From contig DIDS01000033.1 of NCBI GenBank assembly GCA_002418265.1, positions 225,831 through 289,830 on the forward strand: a stretch of 64,000 nt of DNA, read 5' to 3'. Position numbers and translations under genes: made by a program. The stretch comes from Acidimicrobiia bacterium UBA5794 (GTDB taxonomy: Bacteria > Actinomycetota > Acidimicrobiia > Spongiisociales > UBA5794). The notes under the pieces were generated by a model. That model had not been told where the DNA came from and made no database searches. It worked only from the letters and a program-made list of their open reading frames with translations. Position 1 is the first letter of the stretch. Each line of letters starts with the position of its first letter. This document shows positions 52,330-61,680 of this stretch, piece after piece.

Positions 52330-52539
52330 ACGTCGGTTGCGAAACATCCCAAGGCGATACAAGTGCACCTTGGTCACTCGTCGATCTCGGTCACGATGGA
52401 CCGCTACGGACATCTGTTCCCATCCGATATGGAGGCTCTGGCAGTAGCCCTCAATGGTGCACGGGGCCAAGCTCTCGCGGTCCAGATGCGGACCAAACCG
52501 CGGTCCAGAGGTTGTCAAGCTGACCAGTCGATAGCCTGA
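52330..52539 (+). pseudogene. C-terminal fragment of a tyrosine recombinase (integrase)
   Basis: The frame reads AKHPKAIQVHLGHSSISV and TMDRYGHLFPSD, the end of a phage-type integrase with the catalytic Tyr and the LGH box. The core-binding domain and the first catalytic Arg and His are missing. Its 5' border is at the antitoxin operator. It lies directly before a 43-base copy of the tRNA-Arg end, as an integrase gene beside its attachment site does. Confidence 0.85.
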
Positions 52540-52566
52540 AACCCTCACGTCCCAATGGTTTCAGCG

Positions 52567-52609
52567 GCACGCCCGGAGGGACTCGAACCCCCAACCTTCT
52601 GATCCGTAG
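52567..52609. repeat. Direct repeat 1, attachment-site-like copy of the tRNA-Arg 3' half
   Basis: These 43 bases are identical to 53520-53562, the tRNA-Arg(ACG) region from the anticodon loop to one base past the discriminator. Flanks differ on both sides. Repeats of this kind mark integration at a tRNA gene. Confidence 0.9.
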
Positions 52610-52775
52610 ATCTCCACGCGCAGTCCACGGGTATCCATAGGCGCCCATATCCGTCCACACAGGCCGAAACAAAAGGGTTTCGATTCCGCCGGGGTCCAGA
52701 GCCATCCACACAAATCCACAGAGAATGGCTCCCAACTTGGCTCCCACAGGAATCATGTGTGGGTTGCGTTGTCTC

Positions 52776-52789
52776 GATATCGCGATATC
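52776..52789. promoter_or_regulatory. Palindrome GATATCGCGATATC upstream of the RHH-Doc pair
   Basis: A perfect 14-base palindrome ends two bases before the end of the -10 box TATCAT. It is probably the operator for the ribbon-helix-helix antitoxin. Confidence 0.7.
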
Positions 52790-52791
52790 AT
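52786..52791 (+). promoter_or_regulatory. -10 box TATCAT of a leaderless promoter
   Basis: TATCAT is followed by GAAGAC and the ATG at 52798. It overlaps the palindromic operator. Confidence 0.55.
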
Positions 52792-52797
52792 GAAGAC

Positions 52798-53007
52798 ATG
52801 ACAAAACAGACCACTGTACGACTCCCCGAGGACCTTGCCGATGACGCCGAAGCCGTCGCCCGGGTCAAAGGCACCAGCGTCAACGCTCTGATCGTCGACG
52901 CCCTGAAGGCTGAGATCGAACGAGTCCGTCAAGACGAGGACTTCACCAGCCGCGCCAAGCGACTCCTCGAACGCGATCGAGAGCTGTTGGAGCGCCTCGC
53001 GCAGTGA
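52798..53007 (+). CDS. Ribbon-helix-helix (CopG-like) antitoxin
   Basis: A 69-residue protein starting MTKQTTVRLPEDLADDAEAVARVKGTSVNALIVDAL, the standard RHH DNA-binding fold, with a charged helical tail for toxin binding. The ATG is set by the leaderless box. The stop overlaps the GTG of the Doc toxin by three bases. Confidence 0.9.
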   Translation: MTKQTTVRLPEDLADDAEAVARVKGTSVNALIVDALKAEIERVRQDEDFTSRAKRLLERDRELLERLAQ

Positions 53008-53411
53008 CCCGCTACGTCACACTGGCCGAGTACCTCTGGCTGGCAGAACAAGTCACCGGGGTTGATGCCGCCACTCTTGCCAAGGCATCACGCTCCGACC
53101 TCGCCGACTCAGCGCTGCACGCCCCACAAGCCGGGTTCGGGAGCGTGGAGTTCTACCCCGACCACCTCGACAAGGCTGCGGTGTTGGTATGCCGGCTGGC
53201 GTGGAACCACCCCCTCCCCGATGGGAACAAGCGAGCGGCGTGGGCGGCGCTGGTCATGTTCATCGATCTCAACAGCGGTATCTGGGACCCCGACCCTCCC
53301 GACATCGACCAGGCGGAGGAAGCGATGCTGGCCATCGCCGCCGGCAAGGTCGACGAGACTTGGACCGCGGCATGGCTCACAGAACGCGTTCGATTCGTGG
53401 ACCAAGACTGA
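53004..53411 (+). CDS. doc: Doc-type Fic toxin
   Basis: A 135-residue Fic/Doc fold. The catalytic loop is HPLPDGNKR (His69-Arg77), matching HxFx(D/E)(G/A)N(K/G)R except for Leu at the Phe position. DLADSALHAPQAGFG is typical of Doc near the N-terminus. Doc toxins phosphorylate EF-Tu in P1 and relatives. The GTG start gives the coupling to the antitoxin. Confidence 0.92.
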   Translation: MTRYVTLAEYLWLAEQVTGVDAATLAKASRSDLADSALHAPQAGFGSVEFYPDHLDKAAVLVCRLAWNHPLPDGNKRAAWAALVMFIDLNSGIWDPDPPDIDQAEEAMLAIAAGKVDETWTAAWLTERVRFVDQD

Positions 53412-53519
53412 ATGTGGACCATGCGAGCTGTCGCCGCCGTGCGTCACGACGCCCCAAGACGTCAGAAGGTTCACTGGCCTGCGACCAGCTGAATCCATTA
53501 CGCCACATCGGATTCAAGA

Positions 53520-53595
<76 letters not shown>

Positions 53596-53777
53596 TTGGT
53601 GAAACCCGAAGTATACGGGTCATCCCTACGTTCTCCCCTGGACACTACTGAACGGCAGACGGCACCTTGCCTGGTGGCTGGGCGAAACACCAAATAGCCC
53701 ACGATTGCCCGAATCCAGGTACCGGATGCATGGATTAGAATCGTGCACGTCGACATGTCGCCATCGCGAGAGATCCA
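53596..53777. other. Spacer between tRNA-Arg and the P450 gene
   Basis: About 180 bases with no supported reading frame. It holds the tRNA promoter on the minus strand; nothing else was seen. Confidence 0.4.
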
Positions 53778-54905
53778 TTGAGTCACCCCGAAGACCCATG
53801 CCTGCGGAGCGCAGGTGAGAATCAGATGCAGCTACTCGCCGAACTGCGATCAGACGCCCCGGTTGTCAAGAGTCAGGAGCACGGGTGGATGGTTCTCGGC
53901 CACGCCGAGGTTATGGAACTCCTCCTCGACCACGAGACGTTCTCCAATCAGGTGTCGAGCCACCTCTCGGTCCCCAACGGCATGGACCCACCGCAACACA
54001 CTCATTTTCGCAGCCTCATCGACGGCTTCTTCACACCGGGTGCCATGGCCGATTTCAAGCCGCGGTGTCAGGAAATAGTCCGAGAGCTGGTGGCATCTCT
54101 GCCACGCGACGAGGACATCGAGGCCGTCACGCAGGTTGGCGAGGAGTTGGCGCTTCGTGTCCAGACCGCATTCATGGGCTGGCCCGCCCGGATCGAGGAC
54201 TCGCTGCGCACTTGGACACATGACAACCTTGAGGCCACCAGGTCACGAGACAAAGAGGCCGCGGCAAATGTGGCACAGGGCTTCTCCGATCACATACGAG
54301 AGATCATCTCGGACGAGGGTCGCTCTCCTGAGGATGCAATCAGCTCCCTGATGAGTGCCAAGGTTGATGGTCTCTCGTTGGCTGAGGAGGAGATTGTCAG
54401 CATCGTGCGCAACTGGACCATGGGGGAGGTCGGCACGATCACTTCTTCGGTGGGGATCATTGTTGATCACCTGGCCCGGGATGCCGAGCTCCAGGACGAT
54501 CTGCGTTCGCACCCCGACAATCTCGGCATGGCAATCGATGAGATCCTGAGGATCGATGGGCCACTGATGTCCAATCGCCGGGTGGCGACCCGCAGGGTGA
54601 AGTTGGCTGGCCAGGTGATCGACAAAGGAGATCGCCTCACGATCATGTGGCCGCAAGCAAATCGGGACGAATCCGTTTTCGGGGATGCCGATGCCTTCCG
54701 GCCGGAAGCCAATGCGCCCAGGAACCTCCTCTATGGGGGAGGAATCCATATCTGTCCGGGCGCTCCTTTGGCCCGGATGCAACTCACCATGATTACCCGA
54801 GAGTTGCTCCAGCAGAGCGCGAGCATCGTACCTGGCAAGGACCCCAGACAGCGGGCTGTCTTTCCGTCGGGTGGCTTCGCTGCTGTCTGGGTTCGGCTCT
54901 GCTAA
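53778..54905 (+). CDS. Cytochrome P450
   Basis: A 375-residue bacterial P450. EILR in the K helix, the haem loop YGGGIHICPG (Tyr where Phe is usual) with the cysteine ligand, and HFRSLIDGFF are all seen. The I-helix reads NWTMGEVGTITSS, a variant of the usual acid-alcohol AGxxT segment found in some subfamilies. The start is a TTG after GAGAG; an ATG at 53826 would cut sixteen residues. No ferredoxin or reductase is adjacent. Confidence 0.9.
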   Translation: MSHPEDPCLRSAGENQMQLLAELRSDAPVVKSQEHGWMVLGHAEVMELLLDHETFSNQVSSHLSVPNGMDPPQHTHFRSLIDGFFTPGAMADFKPRCQEIVRELVASLPRDEDIEAVTQVGEELALRVQTAFMGWPARIEDSLRTWTHDNLEATRSRDKEAAANVAQGFSDHIREIISDEGRSPEDAISSLMSAKVDGLSLAEEEIVSIVRNWTMGEVGTITSSVGIIVDHLARDAELQDDLRSHPDNLGMAIDEILRIDGPLMSNRRVATRRVKLAGQVIDKGDRLTIMWPQANRDESVFGDADAFRPEANAPRNLLYGGGIHICPGAPLARMQLTMITRELLQQSASIVPGKDPRQRAVFPSGGFAAVWVRLC

Positions 54906-55047
54906 CCCTCCTCGCTCGGACCCTCACTGGCACAATGCGGATGGGTCATGCCACTTGCAACCAACATCCTGGTGATGGGTCTCTGGGCGGAGTATTTTCG
55001 GAGTCGTTACCGTCTGGCTGACCGCCCTTCTATCCAAGGCTGACACG

Positions 55048-55665
55048 ATGAACACATTTGCGGCGACCGCATTCCTCACGCTGTTCGTGATCATCGATCC
55101 GATCGGGTTGTCTTCGTTGTTCCTTGGCGTGACTGATGGCTATTCGGCGGCGCGACGTCGAGTGACAGCCCTGCGTGCCGTCCTGATCGCTCTGGTGATC
55201 CTGCTTGCGTTTCTCTTCGCTGGGGAACCGTTGCTGCGCTATATCGGGGTGAGCATCGACGCATTGCGGATCGCCGGTGGACTGCTCCTGTTCAAACTCG
55301 CGTTCGACATGGTCCTCGGCAAACGCGAACGCCAGACCGAAGAGGAGGAAGACGAGACAACGACCCGTGCCGACGTCGCGGTGTTCCCGCTCGCCATTCC
55401 ACTGATTGCGGGTCCCGGTGCGTTTGCGACAATCCTCGTTCTGGCCACCGCAATTGACAACCAACTCGAGTACCTGGCCATTCTCATCGGAGCACTGCTC
55501 GCAGTTCTTCTGCTCGTGTACCTCGGATTCAGACTCGCCATACCGATCCACGGCATCCTCGGAAACACTGGCACAGCAGTGATCACGCGGGTGCTCGGTA
55601 TCATTCTTGCCGCTCTGGCGGTCCAGCTGGTCATCGATGCAGTTGTTGCGATCGTCGGTATCTGA
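55048..55665 (+). CDS. MarC family membrane protein
   Basis: A 205-residue protein with six hydrophobic segments and the family features FVIIDPIGLSSLFLG near the N-terminus and IPLIAGPGAFATILVLA in the middle. AAGG lies eight bases before the ATG. Function in this family is unsettled; a multiple-antibiotic role was not confirmed in E. coli. Confidence 0.92.
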   Translation: MNTFAATAFLTLFVIIDPIGLSSLFLGVTDGYSAARRRVTALRAVLIALVILLAFLFAGEPLLRYIGVSIDALRIAGGLLLFKLAFDMVLGKRERQTEEEEDETTTRADVAVFPLAIPLIAGPGAFATILVLATAIDNQLEYLAILIGALLAVLLLVYLGFRLAIPIHGILGNTGTAVITRVLGIILAALAVQLVIDAVVAIVGI

Positions 55666-55726
55666 TGCTTGAGTGCATCAGCCGCCAGATCGTGGACGTA
55701 TCCCCTACATCAACGAGGGAGGACCT

Positions 55727-57397
55727 GTGAACCCGGAGCTCAACGACCTCGCTGACGAGTACTGGGAGTACCGGCTCAGGACAAACCCGTCAGAAGCACA
55801 CTTCCTTGGGGACTTTCGCTACATCGACCGGTTTGAGGATGTGTCGCGTGCCTCTGAGGATGCTCAGATCTCGGTTTACCGTTCCATTTCTGACCGCGCA
55901 TCCGGAATCGCTCCCGACAGTCTTAGTGCCAACGACCGGACCACCAGGGAAGCCCTGATCTATTACGCCGGTACGGAGGCGTCGATTCTTGAGACCCGCC
56001 AAGAGGAGTTCGGTATCAACCCCATCTTCGGATTCCAGGCGTCTGTCCACATGCTCATTCCGCGTCTCACGCTCGAAACAGCTGAACATGCGAATGCAAT
56101 GATCGACAAATACGCCAGTTTCGCCGAGATGATCGACCAATCAATCGAACGTCTTCGAGAGGGCCTGGCATCAAAGCGGGTCAACGCCGAGTTCGCAGTC
56201 ACATCCACCATTGAACAGATAGACGGCTGGCTGGCCACACCCATCGAGAATGACACGTTCCTCAAAGCAGCCCTGCCATCCGACTTCTCGAATGCCGACC
56301 GTGACAATTGGGCACAGCGAGCATCCGGCATCGTCAGTGATGTCGTTCGCCCCTCGCTCGAACGATATCGGGACCTACTCGCCGGTGAGATCCTACCCGT
56401 TGCGAGGCCAAACGAACGGGCGGGTCTGTGGGCACTCGCCGACGGTGATCTCGTGTACTCACGACTCATCGAGAAGTACACGACCATGCCGATGCATGCC
56501 GGCGAGATCCACGAGGTCGGCCTGCACCAAGTCGCCCATCTCGAAAAGGAATATGCCCAGTACGGACCCGATGCCGTCGGTACGGACAATGTCCAAGAGA
56601 TCTACAACATCTTGAGGACCGATGAGTCCATCATCCACATGAACGGCGCCGACATCATCGCCCAATGCGAGGCTGCCTTTGACCGGGCGAGAGCCGAGAT
56701 GCCCAATTGGTTCGGGCGATTCCCGAAGTCGGACTGTGGCATCGAGGAGACACAGCACGGTGCCATTGCGTACTACTTCCCGCCGTCAGACGACGGCTCA
56801 CGGGCAGGCACATTCTTCATGAACACGTCGGACCCATCCGCATGGGGACACGCCGAAGTTGAGGGAACCGCCTTCCATGAAGGGATACCCGGGCACCACA
56901 TGCAGATCGCCATTGCCCAGGAGATGGGTGATGCACTTCCCGAGTTCCGACGTCATGAGTTCATCTCGGCGTACGGCGAGGGCTGGGCGTTGTACACAGA
57001 GCGATTGGCCCAAGAGATGGGTTTGTATTCGGGACCGCTCGACCTGATCGGGATGCTTCAGAACGATTCGATGCGCGCCTGCCGTCTCGTTGTCGACACC
57101 GGAATGCATGCGCTGGGTTGGAGTCGTCAGCAGGGCATCGACTACATGTGGGGCAACTCACCAATGTCGATGCACCAGATCGTCGGTGAGATCGATCGTT
57201 ACCTGTCGGCCCCTGGACAGGCGGTTTCGTACATGATCGGGCGACTCGAGATCGACCGGATGCGCCGTGAAGCGGAAGCGACCCTCGGCAGCGCCTTCGA
57301 CATCAAGGGCTTCCACGATGTCGTCATCGGATCGGGTTCCGTGCCCCTCGGATCGCTCGATCGGATCGTCACCGAGTGGGTAGCCAGTCAACAGTGA
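55727..57397 (+). CDS. DUF885 family protein (M32/M3-like metallopeptidase fold)
   Basis: A 556-residue helical protein of the DUF885 family. EGTAFHEGIPGHHMQIA is the metal motif, related to HExxH with an insertion, and EGWALYTERLAQEMG follows it. The GTG at 55727 is preferred because GAGGGAGG is five bases upstream; an earlier GTG at 55673 lacks one. No signal peptide is visible. Peptidase activity is inferred. Confidence 0.9.
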   Translation: MNPELNDLADEYWEYRLRTNPSEAHFLGDFRYIDRFEDVSRASEDAQISVYRSISDRASGIAPDSLSANDRTTREALIYYAGTEASILETRQEEFGINPIFGFQASVHMLIPRLTLETAEHANAMIDKYASFAEMIDQSIERLREGLASKRVNAEFAVTSTIEQIDGWLATPIENDTFLKAALPSDFSNADRDNWAQRASGIVSDVVRPSLERYRDLLAGEILPVARPNERAGLWALADGDLVYSRLIEKYTTMPMHAGEIHEVGLHQVAHLEKEYAQYGPDAVGTDNVQEIYNILRTDESIIHMNGADIIAQCEAAFDRARAEMPNWFGRFPKSDCGIEETQHGAIAYYFPPSDDGSRAGTFFMNTSDPSAWGHAEVEGTAFHEGIPGHHMQIAIAQEMGDALPEFRRHEFISAYGEGWALYTERLAQEMGLYSGPLDLIGMLQNDSMRACRLVVDTGMHALGWSRQQGIDYMWGNSPMSMHQIVGEIDRYLSAPGQAVSYMIGRLEIDRMRREAEATLGSAFDIKGFHDVVIGSGSVPLGSLDRIVTEWVASQQ

Positions 57398-57430
57398 GAA
57401 GCGTCGACGCCTGTGCGGAGAATCCACACG

Positions 57431-57464
57431 AAAGAGGGGTGATGCGTGAGCATCACCCCTCTTT
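57431..57464. terminator. Bidirectional hairpin terminator
   Basis: A perfect 15-base stem, AAAGAGGGGTGATGC with its complement, around a GTGA loop. It lies between the convergent DUF885 and hsp20 genes and ends in CTTT on either strand. Confidence 0.88.
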
Positions 57465-57509
57465 CCATCAAGCCAGCTGCCATCGAGCTGCCAGCTGATC
57501 GGTCGGTTC

Positions 57510-57935
57510 CTACACCGAGGAAGCCTCGAGTGCCTGACGCTGACCGGATGTGATCTCAATCTTCTGCGGCTTGGCCTCTTCCTTGATTGGAATCACGACG
57601 GTAAGAATTCCGGAATCGAGGTCAGCGGAAACGTTGGTTGCATCCAAGGATTCCCCGAGACGAACCTGGCGGCTGTTGATGCCGGTAGGACGTTCACGAA
57701 GCATCCAGTTGGCGCCAACCGTGTCCTCCATCGAGCGCTCAGCCTTGACGGTGAGAACCTTGTCCTCAACCATGACCTCAATCTTGTCGCTGTCCACTCC
57801 GGGAAGGTCGAAACGAAGTACGTACTCGCCGTCCTTCTCGTACGCATCAAGGGGCATGACACCGCCACGCCAGCGATTACCGGTTCGTGCGAGCATGCGG
57901 TCCATCTCCTCGAAGGGATCCACAAATCGTGCCAT
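57510..57935 (-). CDS. Small heat shock protein, Hsp20/alpha-crystallin family
   Basis: A 141-residue chaperone. The alpha-crystallin domain runs about residues 25-125: LDAYEKDGEYVLRFDLPGV, KIEVMVEDKVLTVKAERS and LDSGILTVVIPIKEE. GGAAAGGAGC precedes the ATG. A HAIR-like site upstream suggests HspR control. It binds unfolded proteins without ATP. Confidence 0.95.
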   Translation of the reverse strand: MARFVDPFEEMDRMLARTGNRWRGGVMPLDAYEKDGEYVLRFDLPGVDSDKIEVMVEDKVLTVKAERSMEDTVGANWMLRERPTGINSRQVRLGESLDATNVSADLDSGILTVVIPIKEEAKPQKIEITSGQRQALEASSV

Positions 57936-58013
57936 TGTGTGCTCCTTTCCTAACGACCGGACGATTGCGTCCGATCTTTTCTCCATACATATCATATACA
58001 AGGCAGTATATAA

Positions 58014-58034
58014 CTTCATAACGAACGACTCAAG
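58014..58034. promoter_or_regulatory. HAIR-like HspR site upstream of hsp20
   Basis: On the minus strand CTTGAGT, seven bases, then TATGAAG. The first arm matches the HspR-associated inverted repeat (CTTGAGT-N7-ACTCAAG) perfectly and the second at four of seven positions. It is about 80 bases upstream of the hsp20 start in an AT-rich promoter region. Confidence 0.5.
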
Positions 58035-58080
58035 TAATTTATTTCGCGCCTTAGGACAATCGACGGCGACTACGAACACG

Positions 58081-58712
58081 CACATGGTGAATCAGTTGTC
58101 GCACATCTCAATGAGTCATGAGACAAAAACGACGCGACCCCATGCAGGAAACACCACAATCGGTATTTTTCGAGGGGAGCCTCGCGTGGCGGAGAGGAGA
58201 GATTGATGTGAGAGCTTCCAGCTTTCAGCTCACAGCACATAGTACGGAATCTGTAATCCGTATCTGGCGGAGAGGGAGGGATTTGAACCCCAAAGTCTCG
58301 CCAACTCCGACCGTGGAACCCTTGTTCCACATCTCAATGAGTCGTGAAACACAAACGACGCGACTTCCTCACCATCCACCATGTCACCGGTGGTTCTCGA
58401 GGTGAGCCTCGTTTGGCGGAGAGGGAGGGATTTGAACCCCAAAGTCTCGCGGACTCCGACCATGGATCCCTTGTCGCACATCTCAATGAGTCGTGAAACA
58501 CAAAGGACGCGGCCCTCATGGCAAGAAACACCGCAATCGGTGATTCTTGACCGAAGCCTCGTGTGGCGGAGAGGGAGGGATTTGAACCCCAAAGTCTCGC
58601 CAACTCCGACCGTGGAACCCTTGTTCCACATCTCAATGAGTCGTGAAACACAAACGACGCGACTTCCTCACCATCCACCATGTCACCGGTGGTTCTCGAG
58701 GTGAGCCTCGTT
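58081..58712 (-). repeat. Tandem array A: about 150-bp units each ending in the 3' end of tRNA-Ser(GCU)
   Basis: Reading down the minus strand from the tRNA, four units follow. Copies of the last 26 tRNA bases (T-arm, acceptor 3' strand, G73 and CCA) lie at 58265-58290, 58414-58439 and 58564-58589, spaced 149 and 150 bases, plus the parent at 58713-58738; a decayed copy is at 58187. The units share about 70 bases including TCTCAATGAGTCGTGA. The first and third units are almost identical; the second carries a strong hairpin at 58522-58549. The spacing breaks any reading frame. Confidence 0.92.
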
Positions 58713-58804
<92 letters not shown>

Positions 58805-58953
58805 CGGGTACATGCAGGTTATCGCCATGTAGGTTATCAGAGGGTTGGAGCCCGAGGTCGAGCCACAACACGAAACCGGACGAGGTCAGCCATTGGCCGA
58901 ACAAAAGCTCACTGACTCATTCGCGACTGGTGACATGCAAAGGATGGCCGGTA

Positions 58954-60636
58954 CTACTGGCCGACAACCTGCCATGACTCAACGCTCCACGTGAACCTCG
59001 ATGAGGTGGCGTTGTGAACAACGCCCGTGATGTGGTCGGATCGGATCGCAAGATACGAGCTACGGTGGAAGAGCGGAATCAGCGGAAGCTCCGCAGCAAG
59101 GATCGACTCGGCTTCTTCGACGGCGACAGAAAACTGATGGGCGTCCATCGTGGTGCGTGCCACTTCAGCCAGCTCGGAGAATCGCAAGGCCGCCTCGCTC
59201 GTTTCGTCACCGGTTCCCCACCCCGAAAACGACTGCTGAGGACGTGTGGGATCAAATCGGTCAAGCATCGCGAGTGTTGCCGCAAAGCCACCATCGTTCT
59301 CCCATGCCCACATGCCAAGATCAAAGGTTCCGTTCGGGAGCGCGTCCCCATAGAACTGAACCGAATCGAGGAGTTCGGAGTCATACCCAACGCCGATGGC
59401 AGCAAAGGATGCTCCAAGGGCGTTGGCTATCGCGGGTCGTGCCGAACCATTGATCGTCGTTGACAGCACACTGATCGGTTCTGTGACCGGTTGAAGAGAA
59501 GTTACAAGGGTCCGGGACGTGCCAGGATCGTACTGGTACTGCGACCACGCCGATATGCCTTTGGGAATCAGAACCCCTGGCGTTGTGGCGTCCCAGGCGA
59601 TTCCTGCAGACTCGAGTACCGATGAACGGTCGATGGCATGTGCGATCGCCTCTCTGAATGCGGTTGCACCATTGAACGAGGCGCCATCGGGGGGTGTATC
59701 GGGAGAGGTGAGGTTGAACGTGATCTGTTCAACGAGTGGTGCGGATGCTGATTCAACGACTGCACCTTGGGGTGCCGCTACTCCTTCGACTGCTTCGTTG
59801 TCGAAGATTTCGACGACATCGACGTCTCCTTCTCCGAACCGCTTTCCAACCTCTGACCCCAGCGACACAAACGTGAGCGACTCTGCGTAAGGGAGCTGAC
59901 GTCCTGCATCGTCCGTCTTCCAGTAGTTCGGATTCCGCGTCATGGAAGATGGATCCCCGTCCCTGACCATGAAAGGGCCACCAGACGGCCACGAAAAGCC
60001 ATCGGAAGCTCCAAGGTCGATGTCGGCAATGGCATGGGACGGAAGGATGATCCACAGCGCATCCTCAATGGCAAGCGTCGGATTCTCGAATGTCACCCAC
60101 GCAACCTGTTCAACCGAGTTGGTCTCCACAACGTTTGCCATGATCGGGTCGACGTGTGGGTTGCCGTTGAGTGCAAGATCTCGCATTGCCTCTGCCGTGA
60201 ACGCCAGATCGGCACCGGTCATGGGCATACCGTCGCTCCACGTCGCACGAGGAACGATCTGGTATTGGACGGTGGCTGTGCCGTCGCCGTTGTCAACGAT
60301 CGCACCACTCGACTGGGTAGGCAGGGACGTGACGTTGTCAGGGATCTTGTCCCACGTTTCGGGGTCAAGGTCATACACCGTCGCCCACACCGCGTTCCCA
60401 GCTATGGCCGAATCGACGAAGAAGTTTTCCGAGAAGGGATTCAGCGATGTGAGATCTCCCTCAATCCCGATTCGGATCTCGCCGCCGAACCCATCGGGGG
60501 GTCCCGTGGTCGTGGTCGTTGACCCCGGAATCGACGGGGACGGGCTTGGGTTGGTCGTCGTTGTCTCGGCTGTGCCTGATGTACAGGCCCCTACGACGAG
60601 CGCAATCACAACGACCAGCATTCGGATCCTTGGCAT
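58954..60636 (-). CDS. Peptide/nickel-type ABC substrate-binding lipoprotein (SBP_bac_5)
   Basis: A 560-residue family 5 binding protein. Lipobox VVGACTSG, a long Thr/Pro linker, then RIGIEGDLTSLNPFSENF and EAIAHAIDRSSVLES. The start follows TAACCT and six bases. No permease or ATPase is nearby, so it is an orphan or serves an importer elsewhere. The ligand is unknown. Confidence 0.92.
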   Translation of the reverse strand: MPRIRMLVVVIALVVGACTSGTAETTTTNPSPSPSIPGSTTTTTGPPDGFGGEIRIGIEGDLTSLNPFSENFFVDSAIAGNAVWATVYDLDPETWDKIPDNVTSLPTQSSGAIVDNGDGTATVQYQIVPRATWSDGMPMTGADLAFTAEAMRDLALNGNPHVDPIMANVVETNSVEQVAWVTFENPTLAIEDALWIILPSHAIADIDLGASDGFSWPSGGPFMVRDGDPSSMTRNPNYWKTDDAGRQLPYAESLTFVSLGSEVGKRFGEGDVDVVEIFDNEAVEGVAAPQGAVVESASAPLVEQITFNLTSPDTPPDGASFNGATAFREAIAHAIDRSSVLESAGIAWDATTPGVLIPKGISAWSQYQYDPGTSRTLVTSLQPVTEPISVLSTTINGSARPAIANALGASFAAIGVGYDSELLDSVQFYGDALPNGTFDLGMWAWENDGGFAATLAMLDRFDPTRPQQSFSGWGTGDETSEAALRFSELAEVARTTMDAHQFSVAVEEAESILAAELPLIPLFHRSSYLAIRSDHITGVVHNATSSRFTWSVESWQVVGQ

Positions 60637-60642
60637 CGGGTC

Positions 60643-60648
60643 AGGTTA
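60643..60648 (-). promoter_or_regulatory. -10 box TAACCT of a leaderless promoter
   Basis: TAACCT on the minus strand, six bases, then the ATG at 60636. It is divergent from TAGGAT for the DMT gene. Confidence 0.5.
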
Positions 60649-60724
60649 CCGACGGCCCAGCACCTGAATCAGACCAGCAACCCAGCAAGCATGTCTGGTT
60701 GATTCGTGGCATCCGCATGGGGCA

Positions 60725-60730
60725 TAGGAT
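60725..60730 (+). promoter_or_regulatory. -10 box TAGGAT of a leaderless promoter
   Basis: TAGGAT, then CACGAG, then the ATG at 60737. There is no Shine-Dalgarno sequence. Confidence 0.55.
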
Positions 60731-60736
60731 CACGAG

Positions 60737-61654
60737 ATGTCCGAATCGCAGCGATCCACCTCCCGGATGCCAGCAACGGCTACCGGGACCAACCGCGAAG
60801 CATTCGGGTCCAGCGAATGGCTTCTCCTTGCCTCCGTCGCCGCGATCTGGGGATCGTCGTTCTTCTTCATGGATGTGGGCCTCGAAGCGTTTCGGCCCGG
60901 TGTCGTGACACTGGCACGCGTGGGACTCGGAGCGCTCACCTTGGCATTGATCCCCCGATCCCGGGCACCCGTAGATCGAGAACACCTCCCCCGAATCGCC
61001 CTCCTTGGGGTGATCTGGATCGCTATTCCTATGATCATCTTCCCGGTCGCACAACAGTGGATTGATTCATCAGTTGCAGGCATGCTGAACGCAGCGATGC
61101 CGATTTTCAGTGCCATCTGGGCGACGATCCTCCTACGGGCATTCCCAGGATGGCGGCAAACGTTGGGAATCGGGATCGGGTTCGTCGGTGTGATAGCGAT
61201 CTCGATTCCCGAGCTGGTCGATTCGTCAGCCACAGCTGTCGGTGTCGGACTCGTGCTGCTGGCCGTGATCCTCTACGGGCTTTCCACGAACCTCACCGTT
61301 CCCCTCCAACAGCGGTACGGAGCGTTACCGGTTCTGCTGCGGGCACAACTCGCCGCGCTGGTGATCGTGGTTCCCTACGGACTGTTGCACCTCAATGGCT
61401 CGACATGGGCGTGGAACTCTGCCCTCGCCATGATCCCGCTCGGTGCATTGGGAACGGGGCTGGCGTTCGTCCTCATGGGGACACTCGCTGGCCGGGTCGG
61501 TGCCGCTCGGAGTTCGATCGCCATCTACTTCGTTCCCATCGTTGCAATCATCCTTGGCGTGGCCGTGCTCGACGAAAGCATCAAACCGGCCGCGATCATT
61601 GGGACCGCCCTCGTCCTCATCGGTGCCGCGATTGCCTCCCGGAAGGAAACCTGA
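60737..61654 (+). CDS. EamA/DMT family transporter
   Basis: A 305-residue protein with ten hydrophobic segments in two EamA repeats (VAAIWGSSFFFMDVGLEAFRP in the first, ILYGLSTNLTVPL in the second). Members export metabolites such as amino acids or purines. The substrate is unknown. Confidence 0.92.
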   Translation: MSESQRSTSRMPATATGTNREAFGSSEWLLLASVAAIWGSSFFFMDVGLEAFRPGVVTLARVGLGALTLALIPRSRAPVDREHLPRIALLGVIWIAIPMIIFPVAQQWIDSSVAGMLNAAMPIFSAIWATILLRAFPGWRQTLGIGIGFVGVIAISIPELVDSSATAVGVGLVLLAVILYGLSTNLTVPLQQRYGALPVLLRAQLAALVIVVPYGLLHLNGSTWAWNSALAMIPLGALGTGLAFVLMGTLAGRVGAARSSIAIYFVPIVAIILGVAVLDESIKPAAIIGTALVLIGAAIASRKET

Positions 61655-61680
61655 CCCTGTCCACCGTATGACCGGGCGGG

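Noticed and set aside
58230..58681. Long minus-strand frames through array A with repeated FVFHDSLRC and LARLWGSNPSLSA segments
   Set aside because: The peptide repetition only mirrors the DNA repeat. Unit lengths of 149, 150 and 151 bases shift the frame between units, and there is no ribosome site. The conserved parts are a tRNA end and hairpins, so an RNA-level or DNA-level origin is more likely.
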